Source: a virus. Taken from it: DNA of 50,058 bases. The stretch covers positions 1-50,058 of the IMG/VR virus record IMGVR_UViG_3300037502_000391; one strand, written 5' to 3'. Below, in pieces: positions 39,982-47,941 of the stretch. The notes under the pieces are model-generated. The model did no database searches. It was not told where the DNA came from and was given only the letters and a program-made list of their open reading frames with translations. The stretch's first letter is position 1, and the number at the start of each line of letters is the position of its first letter. The position numbers and the translations under genes are program-made.

Positions 39982-40317
39982 GTCTCCGCGTTTCCAAGTA
40001 ATTTCTTTCTTCTTTACTACCTCTACGCAGTTTAGACATATACTACGTAGATTACTATATTCAACGTTTTTCAAATTTCCATCTATGTGAAATACTGTAA
40101 TTTGTGTTGGATATAGACTTTTAAACCCACATATATCACATGTGGGTTTTTTCTTATACCCCGCCTTTTCCCAATTAAAGATGCGCGGTTTTTGTTTTGT
40201 TTTCTTTCTACCGCATTGGTCACATATACTTCTATAGTGCGTTACATTAGCACGGACATAGTTAACTGCACAAGGATTCTTGTTACAAGTTTTACATATA
40301 GGACGCTTTAATGCCAT
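39964..40317 (-). CDS. zinc-knuckle protein, minus strand (117 aa)
   Basis: 117 residues from ATG 40317 (an upstream in-frame start would lie beyond its late promoter). Three CxxC pairs: ICKTCNKNPC near 8-17, ICDQCGRKK near 31-39 and TCDICGFKS near 59-67, with a final ICLNC near 94-98. HIDG near 76-79 and the paired Cys motifs recall the treble-clef region of HNH nucleases, but the catalytic HNH is not complete. Such proteins may bind nucleic acid. Its start is leaderless behind a perfect TATAAATA. Confidence 0.75.
   Translation of the reverse strand: MALKRPICKTCNKNPCAVNYVRANVTHYRSICDQCGRKKTKQKPRIFNWEKAGYKKKPTCDICGFKSLYPTQITVFHIDGNLKNVEYSNLRSICLNCVEVVKKKEITWKRGDLQVDY
40123..40152 (+). terminator. 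terminator for dNMP kinase, inside an opposing CDS
   Basis: AAACCCACAT (40123-40132) pairs with ATGTGGGTTT (40140-40149), then T to 40152. On the other strand the same bases encode the KPTCDICGF zinc knuckle. Confidence 0.75.
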
Positions 40318-40321
40318 ACAG

Positions 40322-40329
40322 TATTTATA
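40322..40329 (-). promoter_or_regulatory. perfect T4 late promoter TATAAATA, leaderless
   Basis: TATAAATA on the minus strand, four bases before ATG 40317. The only exact consensus match in the set. Confidence 0.8.
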
Positions 40330-40370
40330 ACCTTCGAAGGTATGGTAATCCGGTGTTTTTTGGAGAAATT

Positions 40371-40378
40371 CATAAATA
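40371..40378 (+). promoter_or_regulatory. T4-type late promoter of the tail sheath gene
   Basis: CATAAATA. The predicted start near 40384 is an ATG opening a 5-codon frame (40384-40401). AAAGGA follows before ATG 40434. Confidence 0.7.
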
Positions 40379-40433
40379 ATAATATGAATCACAGGTGGTA
40401 AACCTCATAATTTTACAATAAAGGAAACATAAC

Positions 40434-43400
40434 ATGGCACTAGCATCTCCAGGCGTAGAAGTAACAATCATTGACCAAGCTCAATATCTTCCAGCGCCAA
40501 CAAACTCAATTCCATTTATTCTGTTAGCAACAGCACAGAATAAAGCAGATCCTACAAGCACTAGAGTAGCACCAGGTACAACTGCTGCTAACGCTAATAA
40601 ACTCTACAGAGTTACAAGTCAGCGTGACTTGGTTGCATTGTACGGTAATCCTTTCTTCTATACAACTTCAAATGGTACTCCTATTCAGGGTTACGAATTG
40701 AACGAGTATGGTTTGCTTGCGGCATATTCAGCATTGGGCGCAACCAATACTGTTTATACATTAAGAGCAGACATTGACTTAGCAAGTTTAGTTGGCTCAA
40801 CAGGACGCCCAACAGGTGATCCTGAAGATGGTACTTTCTGGTTAGATACTACTTCATCTACTTGGGGAGTTTATGAATTTGATGCAACTACTGGACAGTT
40901 TAGCATTCAGAGTCCTCTTATTATTACTGACACCGCTTTAATATCAGGCGGTGTACCCGTAGCATCAGTAGGACAAATTGGAGATTACGCAATAAATGCA
41001 GTTTATGCAGATAATGCTGTACCTTCTAACAGCACTGCTAAAGAATATTTTTACAAAGCATCTAATAATACTTGGGTTCCAATCGGAGGTTATGATTGGT
41101 TAGGTGCATGGCCAACAATACAGGCTACAAATTCAAACCCAACATTAACACCCGGTGATACAATCACAATTAGTTTAAGTGGTGATAATACTGCAACAAT
41201 AACAGTTCAGGCTGCTCCTAATAACTTGCTATCTGTTTTAGTTAACGATATCAATAGTTTAGATTGGACATACTTATCTGCTACAATTACCTCAGGTAAG
41301 ATGAATTTATTCAGTAAGCAGACAGGTGGAGACGGTGGATTAAATCCAACAAACCCATATCACTTAACTGTAAGTGGTACCGGAACATTGTTAAATGATT
41401 TAGGAATAGTATCTGGTACATACTATCAGCCTGGTTTAGCTTATGGAACTTCTGCACAGCAGCCATTATGGCAAGCAAGTCAGACATATCCAAGACCAAC
41501 TGGTTCTGTATGGATTAAAGTTGGCGCATCAGGTGGTGGACTTCTACCAGTAGTTTCTCAATGGAACGACTTATTAAAGGCATGGTTACCAAAGAATGTA
41601 ACATTATCACAAAGCGATTGGGCTGTAATAGGCTCAATGGACGCAACAGGTGGTAAGGCAATTCCTGCAAATTCAATTTATGCTCAGTATAATTTTAACG
41701 GTGACTATAATCAAGGTCCCGTTTACTTATGGCAAAGAGTTGCAGAAGGTCCTACTGTTGTAACAGGTACAAATAATGCGCCAAGTTTCACTAATGGTCC
41801 ATATACTGCATTAGTGCAAGTATCACTTCCTGGAAGCAACGTATTGTCCAGTGTATATACATTCAATCTTGCAGATAATACAAATGCAACAGACTTTGTA
41901 ACACAGTGGTCGGCAGCAGGCATACCATTCACAACTTGTTCTGTGACCAGTACAGGTGCATTACAATTAACACATACTGAAGGCGGTGTCATTCTTGTTA
42001 ATGATATCGTTCAAACAGGCGGAAGTAAAGGTGCATCACAGCAATTAATGAGTGCTGCTGGATTTATTCCAAATTCAACAAATGGTGTTAAGTATGGTCC
42101 TTTCTCTGTACTAACATATACACCTTCACAGTCCTCAACAACAGGCGTTGGAACAAACTTACAAATCACTGTTACAAATGATTTCCAATCATACAGTGTG
42201 AACCCAACAGTTATTCCAAACGGTGGTTCAGGTTATGTAGTTGGTGATGAAGTAACATTTACTGGCAATAACATGGGAGGTACAACTCCTGGTAATAACT
42301 TAACTGTTGTCGTAACAGCAACAGGTCTTGGTGGACAAGTATTAGAAGTAAGTTATGTTTCTGGAACAGCATCAGCAGTTCCTTATACTACATTACTAAG
42401 TAACTGGTACCCATTAACATACACCGCAAATGAAGGCGCTCCAGTGGCAGCCCCTGCAAATGGAACTAATTGGTTCTATAGTGTTGTTAATCAAGTAGAC
42501 ATTATGGTTAATTATAATGGTGCCTGGTATGGTTACAAGAATATAGGTTATGACTATAACGGTTTCCCATCAACAGCAATTCCAAACGTAACGGATCCAG
42601 ACGGTCCAATCATAAGTGCTAGTGAGCCATCACTACAAAGTGACGGCACACCATTAGTTTATGGTGATCTATGGGTTGATACATCAGATTTAGAAAACTA
42701 TCCAGTGATGTTCCGTTGGCAGTTTGTTGATGGTATCGATAAGTGGGTAAGAATTGATAATACTAATAATGTTGACCCAACAGGTATTCTCTTTGCTGAC
42801 GCACGTTGGGCAACTAACGGCACAACAAACCCAGCAGACGATCCAATTCCAAGTATTGGAAGTTTATTAGTAAGCAATTACTTAGACTTAGATGCTCCTG
42901 AGCCAACATTGTACCCAACAGGTATGTTGTTATTCAACTTACGCCGTTCAGGATATAACGTTAAACAGTATCGTGTTAATTATTTTAACAATGATAGATT
43001 CCCAGATGCAGTTCTCCCAACACAAAGAGATGCATGGGTAACTGCTAGCGGCTTACAATCAAATGGTTCACCGTTCATGGGCCGTAAGGCACAACGTAAC
43101 ATGGTTGTACAAGCAATGCGTGTAGCAATTGATACTAATACAAGTATCCGTGATGAAGATCAATTCTTCAACTTGATGGCTACACCTAACTACCCAGAAT
43201 TACAACCTAATATGGTTGTGTTGAATGCTGATCGTGGTGACACAGGCTTTATCATTGGTGATACACCAATGAGACTTGCTGACAATGCAACAGACATTCA
43301 AGCATGGGCAACTAATGCTGCAGGTGCAACAAGCACAGGTGAAGATGGTTGTGTGACACGTAGTACTTACATGGGATTGTTCTATCCAAGTGGTATTGCT

Positions 43401-44015
43401 CCAGAACCAGTTAATGGTAACTTAGTTGCTGTTCCCCCATCACATATGATGATTAGAACATTCCTAAGAAACGACACAATTGCTTATCCTTGGTTAGCAC
43501 CAGCAGGTACACGTAGAGGCTTGATTGACAATGCAACCAATATTGGTTATGTTGACAGTGCTACAGGGGAGTTTATCACTACTCGCACAAGAGTCGGTAT
43601 ACGTGACGTATTGTACACTAACTTTATTAACCCGTTAGTGTTCTTCACAGGTAATGGCTTGTTGAACTATGGTAATAAGTCAAGTTTCAATAGTCTATCA
43701 GCACTTGATAGAATTAACGTTGCAAGACTTGTTGCTTATATTCGTAGACAATTAACAATTGCAGCAAGACCGTTCGTGTTTGAACCAAACGATGCATTGA
43801 CAAGAACTGAAATTTCAGGTGTTGTAGATACATTGTTCTTAGATTTAGTTGCTAAACGTGGTGTTTACGACTATCTAGTAGTATGCGATGAGAGCAATAA
43901 TACTCCTGCAAGAATAGACCGTAACGAGTTGTGGATTGACGTAGCGATTGAGCCAGTTAAGGCTGCTGAGTTTATCTACATCCCTGTACGTATATTCAAT
44001 ACTGGAGAACTATAA
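40434..44015 (+). CDS. 18: gp18-like tail sheath protein, enlarged (1193 aa)
   Basis: 1193 residues against 659 for T4 gp18. The N-terminus MALASPGVEVTIIDQ and the strand-forming PFILLATAQNKADP are those of myovirus sheaths; the C-terminal 330 residues (GFIIGDTPMRLADNATDIQAW, MMIRTFLRNDTIAYPWLAPAG, ARLVAYIRRQLTIAARPFVFEPND) are the conserved sheath core. The extra length lies in the middle (about 120-830), made of Gly/Thr/Asn-rich beta units with repeated GTFWLDTTSSTWG-like and GDLWVDTSDLENYP-like elements. The sheath contracts to drive the tube into the cell. The insertion likely decorates the outer surface. Confidence 0.92.
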   Translation: MALASPGVEVTIIDQAQYLPAPTNSIPFILLATAQNKADPTSTRVAPGTTAANANKLYRVTSQRDLVALYGNPFFYTTSNGTPIQGYELNEYGLLAAYSALGATNTVYTLRADIDLASLVGSTGRPTGDPEDGTFWLDTTSSTWGVYEFDATTGQFSIQSPLIITDTALISGGVPVASVGQIGDYAINAVYADNAVPSNSTAKEYFYKASNNTWVPIGGYDWLGAWPTIQATNSNPTLTPGDTITISLSGDNTATITVQAAPNNLLSVLVNDINSLDWTYLSATITSGKMNLFSKQTGGDGGLNPTNPYHLTVSGTGTLLNDLGIVSGTYYQPGLAYGTSAQQPLWQASQTYPRPTGSVWIKVGASGGGLLPVVSQWNDLLKAWLPKNVTLSQSDWAVIGSMDATGGKAIPANSIYAQYNFNGDYNQGPVYLWQRVAEGPTVVTGTNNAPSFTNGPYTALVQVSLPGSNVLSSVYTFNLADNTNATDFVTQWSAAGIPFTTCSVTSTGALQLTHTEGGVILVNDIVQTGGSKGASQQLMSAAGFIPNSTNGVKYGPFSVLTYTPSQSSTTGVGTNLQITVTNDFQSYSVNPTVIPNGGSGYVVGDEVTFTGNNMGGTTPGNNLTVVVTATGLGGQVLEVSYVSGTASAVPYTTLLSNWYPLTYTANEGAPVAAPANGTNWFYSVVNQVDIMVNYNGAWYGYKNIGYDYNGFPSTAIPNVTDPDGPIISASEPSLQSDGTPLVYGDLWVDTSDLENYPVMFRWQFVDGIDKWVRIDNTNNVDPTGILFADARWATNGTTNPADDPIPSIGSLLVSNYLDLDAPEPTLYPTGMLLFNLRRSGYNVKQYRVNYFNNDRFPDAVLPTQRDAWVTASGLQSNGSPFMGRKAQRNMVVQAMRVAIDTNTSIRDEDQFFNLMATPNYPELQPNMVVLNADRGDTGFIIGDTPMRLADNATDIQAWATNAAGATSTGEDGCVTRSTYMGLFYPSGIAPEPVNGNLVAVPPSHMMIRTFLRNDTIAYPWLAPAGTRRGLIDNATNIGYVDSATGEFITTRTRVGIRDVLYTNFINPLVFFTGNGLLNYGNKSSFNSLSALDRINVARLVAYIRRQLTIAARPFVFEPNDALTRTEISGVVDTLFLDLVAKRGVYDYLVVCDESNNTPARIDRNELWIDVAIEPVKAAEFIYIPVRIFNTGEL

Positions 44016-44023
44016 GCAGTAAG

Positions 44024-44049
44024 TGATTGGGTGCTTCGGCACCCAATCA
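44024..44049 (+). other. intercistronic C(UUCG)G hairpin
   Basis: Eleven-base arms (44024-44034 and 44039-44049; GATTGGGTGC with its complement) close a TTCG loop. No T-run follows. It lies between the sheath and tube genes, like the very stable CUUCGG hairpins known in T4 mRNAs. Confidence 0.85.
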
Positions 44050-44055
44050 AAATGA

Positions 44056-44063
44056 GATAAATA
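44056..44063 (+). promoter_or_regulatory. T4-type late promoter of the tail tube gene
   Basis: GATAAATA, 21 bases before ATG 44085, with ACAGGAG as ribosome site. Confidence 0.75.
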
Positions 44064-44084
44064 AAAGATAACAGGAGATTAAAA

Positions 44085-44714
44085 ATGGCAGTAGCCTCAC
44101 AATCACTAATTAACATGTCAGTTGCAGGTTCCGATGGAGGAGCCGGCAATCAAGGCTTGTTAATGCCAAAACTACAATTCCGCTTTAGAGTGTTTTTCAG
44201 TAACTTCGGGGTAGATGCAACAGGTGGTCTTTCACTAACTAAACAAGTAATTGATTGCTCACGTCCTAACCTATCATTTGCTGAAATTCCATTGCAAGTT
44301 TATAACTCAACAATTAAACTTGCTGGTAAGCACACATGGGCTGACATGACTATTAATATTCGTGACGATGCAACCGGTGCAGTATCAAAAGCAGTCGGTC
44401 AGCAGTTACAGAAACAATTAGACTTTGTTGAACAAGCATCAGCAGCAGCCGGTAATGATTATAAGTTCCAAACTAACATTGAAATTCTTGATGGTGGTAA
44501 CGGAACCGCAGCACCAAGAGTACTTGAGGCTTGGGAACTATATGGTTGCTTCTTAAAGTCAGCAAACTATAACGCTCTTAACTATGGTACTAATGATGCT
44601 GTAACTATAGCATTATCAATTGCTTATGATAACGCAGTACAGGCTCCATTAGGATCTGGTGTTGGTTCCGCAATAGGAAGAACATTAGGCGATTTGGCAT
44701 CTGGTACTGGTTAA
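44085..44714 (+). CDS. 19: gp19-like tail tube protein
   Basis: 209 residues against 163 in T4 gp19. PKLQFRFRVFFSNFG near 27-41, FAEIPLQVYNSTIKLAGKHTWADMTINIRDD near 66-96 and ILDGGNGTAAPRVLEAWELYGCFLKSANY near 140-168 follow the gp19 fold. It polymerises into the rigid tube inside the sheath. Strong ribosome site and late promoter suit an abundant virion protein. The extra residues are a flexible Gly/Ser-rich N-terminus and a C-terminal tail. Confidence 0.92.
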   Translation: MAVASQSLINMSVAGSDGGAGNQGLLMPKLQFRFRVFFSNFGVDATGGLSLTKQVIDCSRPNLSFAEIPLQVYNSTIKLAGKHTWADMTINIRDDATGAVSKAVGQQLQKQLDFVEQASAAAGNDYKFQTNIEILDGGNGTAAPRVLEAWELYGCFLKSANYNALNYGTNDAVTIALSIAYDNAVQAPLGSGVGSAIGRTLGDLASGTG

Positions 44715-44735
44715 TAATAATCTTAGGATTATTAT
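44714..44735 (+). other. intercistronic C(UUAG)G hairpin at a start codon
   Basis: ATAATAATC (44714-44722) pairs with GATTATTAT (44727-44735) around TTAG, ending at the base before ATG 44736. It also contains the stop codon of gp19. It could lower translation of the second tube-like protein. Confidence 0.7.
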
Positions 44736-45962
44736 ATGGCACAGTTGTCAAACTTTCTTAGGGACGTTGCCGGAGGATTCTTCGGCAACGATTACCTTAG
44801 AGATTTCACTCACGCAAGTAAAACTTTTAGGACCAATCTATACCAGAATGCTCCTAAATTAAAGTTTTTATTCCATGTTTATTTTGATATCAATACCGAG
44901 GCTTATCCTGTTAGCCTCGGTACTGGTACCAACTTTGGTTTATTAGTTAAAGATGTAAAACTTCCTGCTTATAATTTTAGCACGTTACAATTAAATCAAT
45001 ATAATAGAAAACGTATAGTTCAAACTAAAATCAAATATGATCCTGTAAGTATTAATTTCCACGATGATAATGCAAGCACTATAACAAAACTTTGGGAAGC
45101 ATATTATACTTATTATTACAAAGATGGCACTAAGCCTGACATTGACTTGTTTAGAGGTGTGCGCGGCGGTGCAGTAACAGGTGGGGATTCACAATATAAC
45201 GTAAGAACTCAGTATATTAATTCTATTGGTGGAAATGATGATTGGGGTTATATAGGTGAAACTAGAGCACCAAAAGCAGATGCGGCACCCACAAAGCCTG
45301 CATTCTTTAAAACAATTAATATCTTTGGATTTTATCAACACAAATTTACAGCATACTCACTAATAAATCCTATCATAACATCATTTGCACATGACACTTA
45401 TAACTACGCAGAAGGTTCAGGTGTTATGCAAAATACAATGAGTATAGATTATGAAACAGTCGTATACAACTACGGTGCTATAGATGGTAATGCACCAAGT
45501 AATATCGTTAAGGGATTTGGTTTAGAACAAAACTATGATAGAAAACTAAGTCCTATATCTAAACCCGGTTCTAACAGTAATGTATTTGGACCAAACGGAC
45601 TACTAGAAGCAATAGGTGGTTTCTTAGAAAAAGCAAGAAATAATCAAATTACATTAGTTGATGTAATTAACATGTCTAGGTTATATTACGGTAATAAAAA
45701 TGTTAACCTACAGCAAAGTGTTAAAACTGAACTAGAACAAATCTTTATTCAATATTTAAGAGGCATACGTCCCGGTTCACCTCCAGGCTCTTACACACGA
45801 AACACTATGTTCAATTTCCCAATACCTGGCGCAACACCGAACGTATTAGGAACAGCAGGTGCAGCACCAGTAGGTGCGTTGACTCAACCAACTACTATTA
45901 GCAAAGAGCCCGTCGCAGGTAATGTGACTACAACAGCGCCAAAATCGGGAACCGGCTCTTAA
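44736..45962 (+). CDS. second tail-tube-like structural protein (408 aa)
   Basis: 408 residues. LYQNAPKLKFLFHVYFDINTEAY near 35-57 and KLPAYNFSTLQLNQYNRKRIVQTKIKYDPVSINFHDDN near 73-110 repeat the gp19 strand order, and FFKTINIFGFYQHKFTAYSLINPIITSF near 200-227 resembles the gp19 C-terminal half. The C-terminal 170 residues are an extension ending in Pro/Thr/Gly linker. T4 has two gp19 relatives at the baseplate end (gp48 and gp54), and this protein may play that part; being beside gp19 also allows a minor tube component. A hairpin covers its start. Confidence 0.65.
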   Translation: MAQLSNFLRDVAGGFFGNDYLRDFTHASKTFRTNLYQNAPKLKFLFHVYFDINTEAYPVSLGTGTNFGLLVKDVKLPAYNFSTLQLNQYNRKRIVQTKIKYDPVSINFHDDNASTITKLWEAYYTYYYKDGTKPDIDLFRGVRGGAVTGGDSQYNVRTQYINSIGGNDDWGYIGETRAPKADAAPTKPAFFKTINIFGFYQHKFTAYSLINPIITSFAHDTYNYAEGSGVMQNTMSIDYETVVYNYGAIDGNAPSNIVKGFGLEQNYDRKLSPISKPGSNSNVFGPNGLLEAIGGFLEKARNNQITLVDVINMSRLYYGNKNVNLQQSVKTELEQIFIQYLRGIRPGSPPGSYTRNTMFNFPIPGATPNVLGTAGAAPVGALTQPTTISKEPVAGNVTTTAPKSGTGS

Positions 45963-45968
45963 TCAGTT

Positions 45969-45976
45969 GATAAATA
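45969..45976 (+). promoter_or_regulatory. T4-type late promoter element, leaderless
   Basis: GATAAATA, five bases before ATG 45982. Confidence 0.7.
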
Positions 45977-45981
45977 GTGTT

Positions 45982-46344
45982 ATGGGAAAAATAATTGACA
46001 CTAGAACCGATTTGGATCAAACAGTAAGAATATTTGACGCCTTTTATTCTACTGATTTACAAGTTAATGCAAGTGAGTTTGACTTAGTATATTCATACTT
46101 TTTGGGTATATGTGAGACTAAAAACATTGCAGAAAATTTCACTGCCGCCTTTTTTAGAGTAGCACAAGAATCAGGATTGCCGGTAATTTCATTACTAGAA
46201 GCAATACAAGGTTCTAAGAATAAATTAGAAATGAATCAAACATTGTGCTACTATCTCAATGGATTCAAATCTAAAACATCACTATACGGTATTGGTATTA
46301 TACCTAAACCAAATCAAAGTGTAGCACGTAACGTAGTATTATGA
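45982..46344 (+). CDS. conserved small protein between tube and gp4 genes (120 aa)
   Basis: 120 residues from ATG 45982; a TTG at 45967 overlaps the late promoter and is rejected. Helical protein (DTRTDLDQTVRIFDAFYSTDL at the start, NLTAAFFRVAQESGLPV-like centre) with a C-terminal GIGIIPKPNQSVARN. No motif recognised. Position suggests a virion assembly role. The next ATG lies one base after its stop. Confidence 0.7.
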   Translation: MGKIIDTRTDLDQTVRIFDAFYSTDLQVNASEFDLVYSYFLGICETKNIAENFTAAFFRVAQESGLPVISLLEAIQGSKNKLEMNQTLCYYLNGFKSKTSLYGIGIIPKPNQSVARNVVL

Positions 46345-46345
46345 A

Positions 46346-46783
46346 ATGGCTAATTGGGCACAAGGTTTATTTACTCCCAAGCACCCTGAAAAATATATAG
46401 GGAAGCACAAGCCTAAGTATCGTAGTGGCTGGGAACTCACATTTATGACATTCTGTGATTCTCATAAGAACGTTCTTTATTGGGCTAGTGAAGCAATGCG
46501 TATACCTTACAAGCATCCTATTACAGGTAAACCTACAAATTATATTCCTGATTTTTTCGTTGTATATGAAAATAAGTTTGGAAAGAAAATCGCAGAAGTC
46601 GTAGAAATTAAACCTAAAAAAGAGAGCCTCATTGAGAGCAGAGTAACTAGTGCTAGAGATAGAATAGTAGTTGCAATTAATCATGCTAAATGGGCAGCAG
46701 CCATGGCTTATTGCAAACAGAACGGATACACATTTAGAGTTATAACTGAAGATGACCTTTTCTATCAAGGTAAGAAAAGGTAA
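46346..46783 (+). CDS. 4: gp4-like head completion nuclease
   Basis: 145 residues against 150 in T4 gp4. KYRSGWELTFMTFCD has E30; NYIPDFFVVY has D69; VVEIKPKKE has E87-x-K89. Together they form the PD-(D/E)XK (TnsA-like) active site of the gp4 family. In T4 gp4 (with gp50/65) acts after packaging to finish the head and protect or trim the DNA end. It lies two genes from the gp16-like gene, consistent with a packaging cluster. Confidence 0.9.
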   Translation: MANWAQGLFTPKHPEKYIGKHKPKYRSGWELTFMTFCDSHKNVLYWASEAMRIPYKHPITGKPTNYIPDFFVVYENKFGKKIAEVVEIKPKKESLIESRVTSARDRIVVAINHAKWAAAMAYCKQNGYTFRVITEDDLFYQGKKR

Positions 46784-46790
46784 ATAAATA
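46783..46790 (+). promoter_or_regulatory. T4-type late promoter element, leaderless
   Basis: AATAAATA starting in the stop codon of the gp4-like gene, five bases before ATG 46796. Confidence 0.7.
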
Positions 46791-46795
46791 CAGGT

Positions 46796-47278
46796 ATGAC
46801 TAAAAAACTGCAAGAACTATTTGAATTGCCTACTTCAGAAACTAATACTGTTGACGAGTTACAGGCCCCTTTGGTTGAGGGTATAACCAAAGAAGCCTTA
46901 AATAATTTAGAAAAAATTGAAAATGCGCTACCACAGGTTAAAGGGCTGGATGCAGCCGATACTGAAATGGATGCATTGACGGATCTTGCTACTAATAGTT
47001 ATAAAGACCTAATGGATTTAGGCATGCAAGTTGACAGTAGATTTAGTGCTGAAATATTTGGGGTGGCCGGTACTATGTTAGGTCACGCCATCACTGCTAA
47101 AACTGCTAAACTTAATAAGAAATTGAAAATGATTGAACTTCAGTTAAAGAAGGCTGCACTAGATGCTAAGTCTGCTGATAAAGATAAAGAAGTAGAAAAC
47201 GTTCCTATAGGAACAGGTCAAGCACTAGATCGCAATGAATTGCTTAAAATACTGAACGGTAAAAATCAGGAAAAATGA
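46796..47278 (+). CDS. 16: gp16-like small terminase subunit
   Basis: 160 residues against 164 for T4 gp16. A Glu-rich start, a central helical pair (LATNSYKDLMDLGMQVDSRFSAEIFGVAGTMLGHAITAKTAKLNKKLKMIELQ, about 63-115) forming the coiled-coil ring core, and a C-terminal DRNELLKILNGK (about 145-156) that in T4-like phages contacts the large subunit. It recognises DNA and regulates the gp17 motor. The gp17 gene is not within this window, unlike T4 where it is next. Confidence 0.7.
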   Translation: MTKKLQELFELPTSETNTVDELQAPLVEGITKEALNNLEKIENALPQVKGLDAADTEMDALTDLATNSYKDLMDLGMQVDSRFSAEIFGVAGTMLGHAITAKTAKLNKKLKMIELQLKKAALDAKSADKDKEVENVPIGTGQALDRNELLKILNGKNQEK

Positions 47279-47284
47279 TAAATA
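47277..47284 (+). promoter_or_regulatory. T4-type late promoter element
   Basis: GATAAATA overlapping the stop of gp16, 19 bases before ATG 47304. Confidence 0.7.
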
Positions 47285-47303
47285 TTAGACACGGGAATTT
47301 AAT

Positions 47304-47924
47304 ATGAAAAGCCTTAAACAATATATTACTGAAAGCATCAAGACTTATAACTACACCATTAAAATTGCAGGTGAAGTTGATAAGAATTGGTTAGATATGT
47401 TCAAGTACAACTTGAAGAAATTTGACCCTATTGAAATTAGTGAGCCTTCACAGACTCCTATTCAAAAAGACCCATATGGTTTTCCAAATCTTTCAAATCA
47501 ATCAGTAACTATTATTAAGGCTAATTTCAGATATCCTGCAACAGAACCAATGATTCAACAGATGGCACAATTGTTAGGATACAATGTTGACATGGTTCGT
47601 GTAGTTGATACTAAGTATAACGATAGTATCAACAAGGAAGTTGAAGGATATGAAAATCAAATGTCACATAGCCCTGTATTAACACATGAAAAGTTAGAAC
47701 AGGAAGCCGGTGCAAAAGAAGCAAGTAAGGCTTATGGTGACAGTTATCTAAAGAGCATTAAAACTCAAACTAAAGACAATAAGATGAAAATGCAATTTGA
47801 TGGTAAAAAAACCCCAAATGCATTTGACCCATTCAAACCTTATTTGGATGACAAGTCATTTCCAGATAGCCCAATGAGCAAGATTTCAAGACCGCCTAAG
47901 CCAAAGACTGGCGCAATGGCTTAA
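47304..47924 (+). CDS. conserved virion-type protein (206 aa)
   Basis: 206 residues. MKSLKQYITESIKTYNYTIKIAGEV at the start, then QTPIQKDPYGFPNLSNQSVTIIKANFRYPATEPMIQQMAQLLG (about 50-93), a strongly conserved unit in T4-like aquatic phages. A flexible Lys/Pro-rich C-terminus ends RPPKPKTGAMA. Probably a head or packaging accessory; T4 counterpart not identified. AGAGGA of the next gene overlaps its end. Confidence 0.75.
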   Translation: MKSLKQYITESIKTYNYTIKIAGEVDKNWLDMFKYNLKKFDPIEISEPSQTPIQKDPYGFPNLSNQSVTIIKANFRYPATEPMIQQMAQLLGYNVDMVRVVDTKYNDSINKEVEGYENQMSHSPVLTHEKLEQEAGAKEASKAYGDSYLKSIKTQTKDNKMKMQFDGKKTPNAFDPFKPYLDDKSFPDSPMSKISRPPKPKTGAMA

Positions 47925-47941
47925 TTTAGAGGACCAACAAA

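Noticed and set aside
39964-40317. Zinc-knuckle protein as a homing HNH endonuclease
   Set aside because: The paired CxxC motifs are present but the catalytic His-Asn-His residues cannot be placed; the gene also has its own late promoter, unlike a typical homing insertion.
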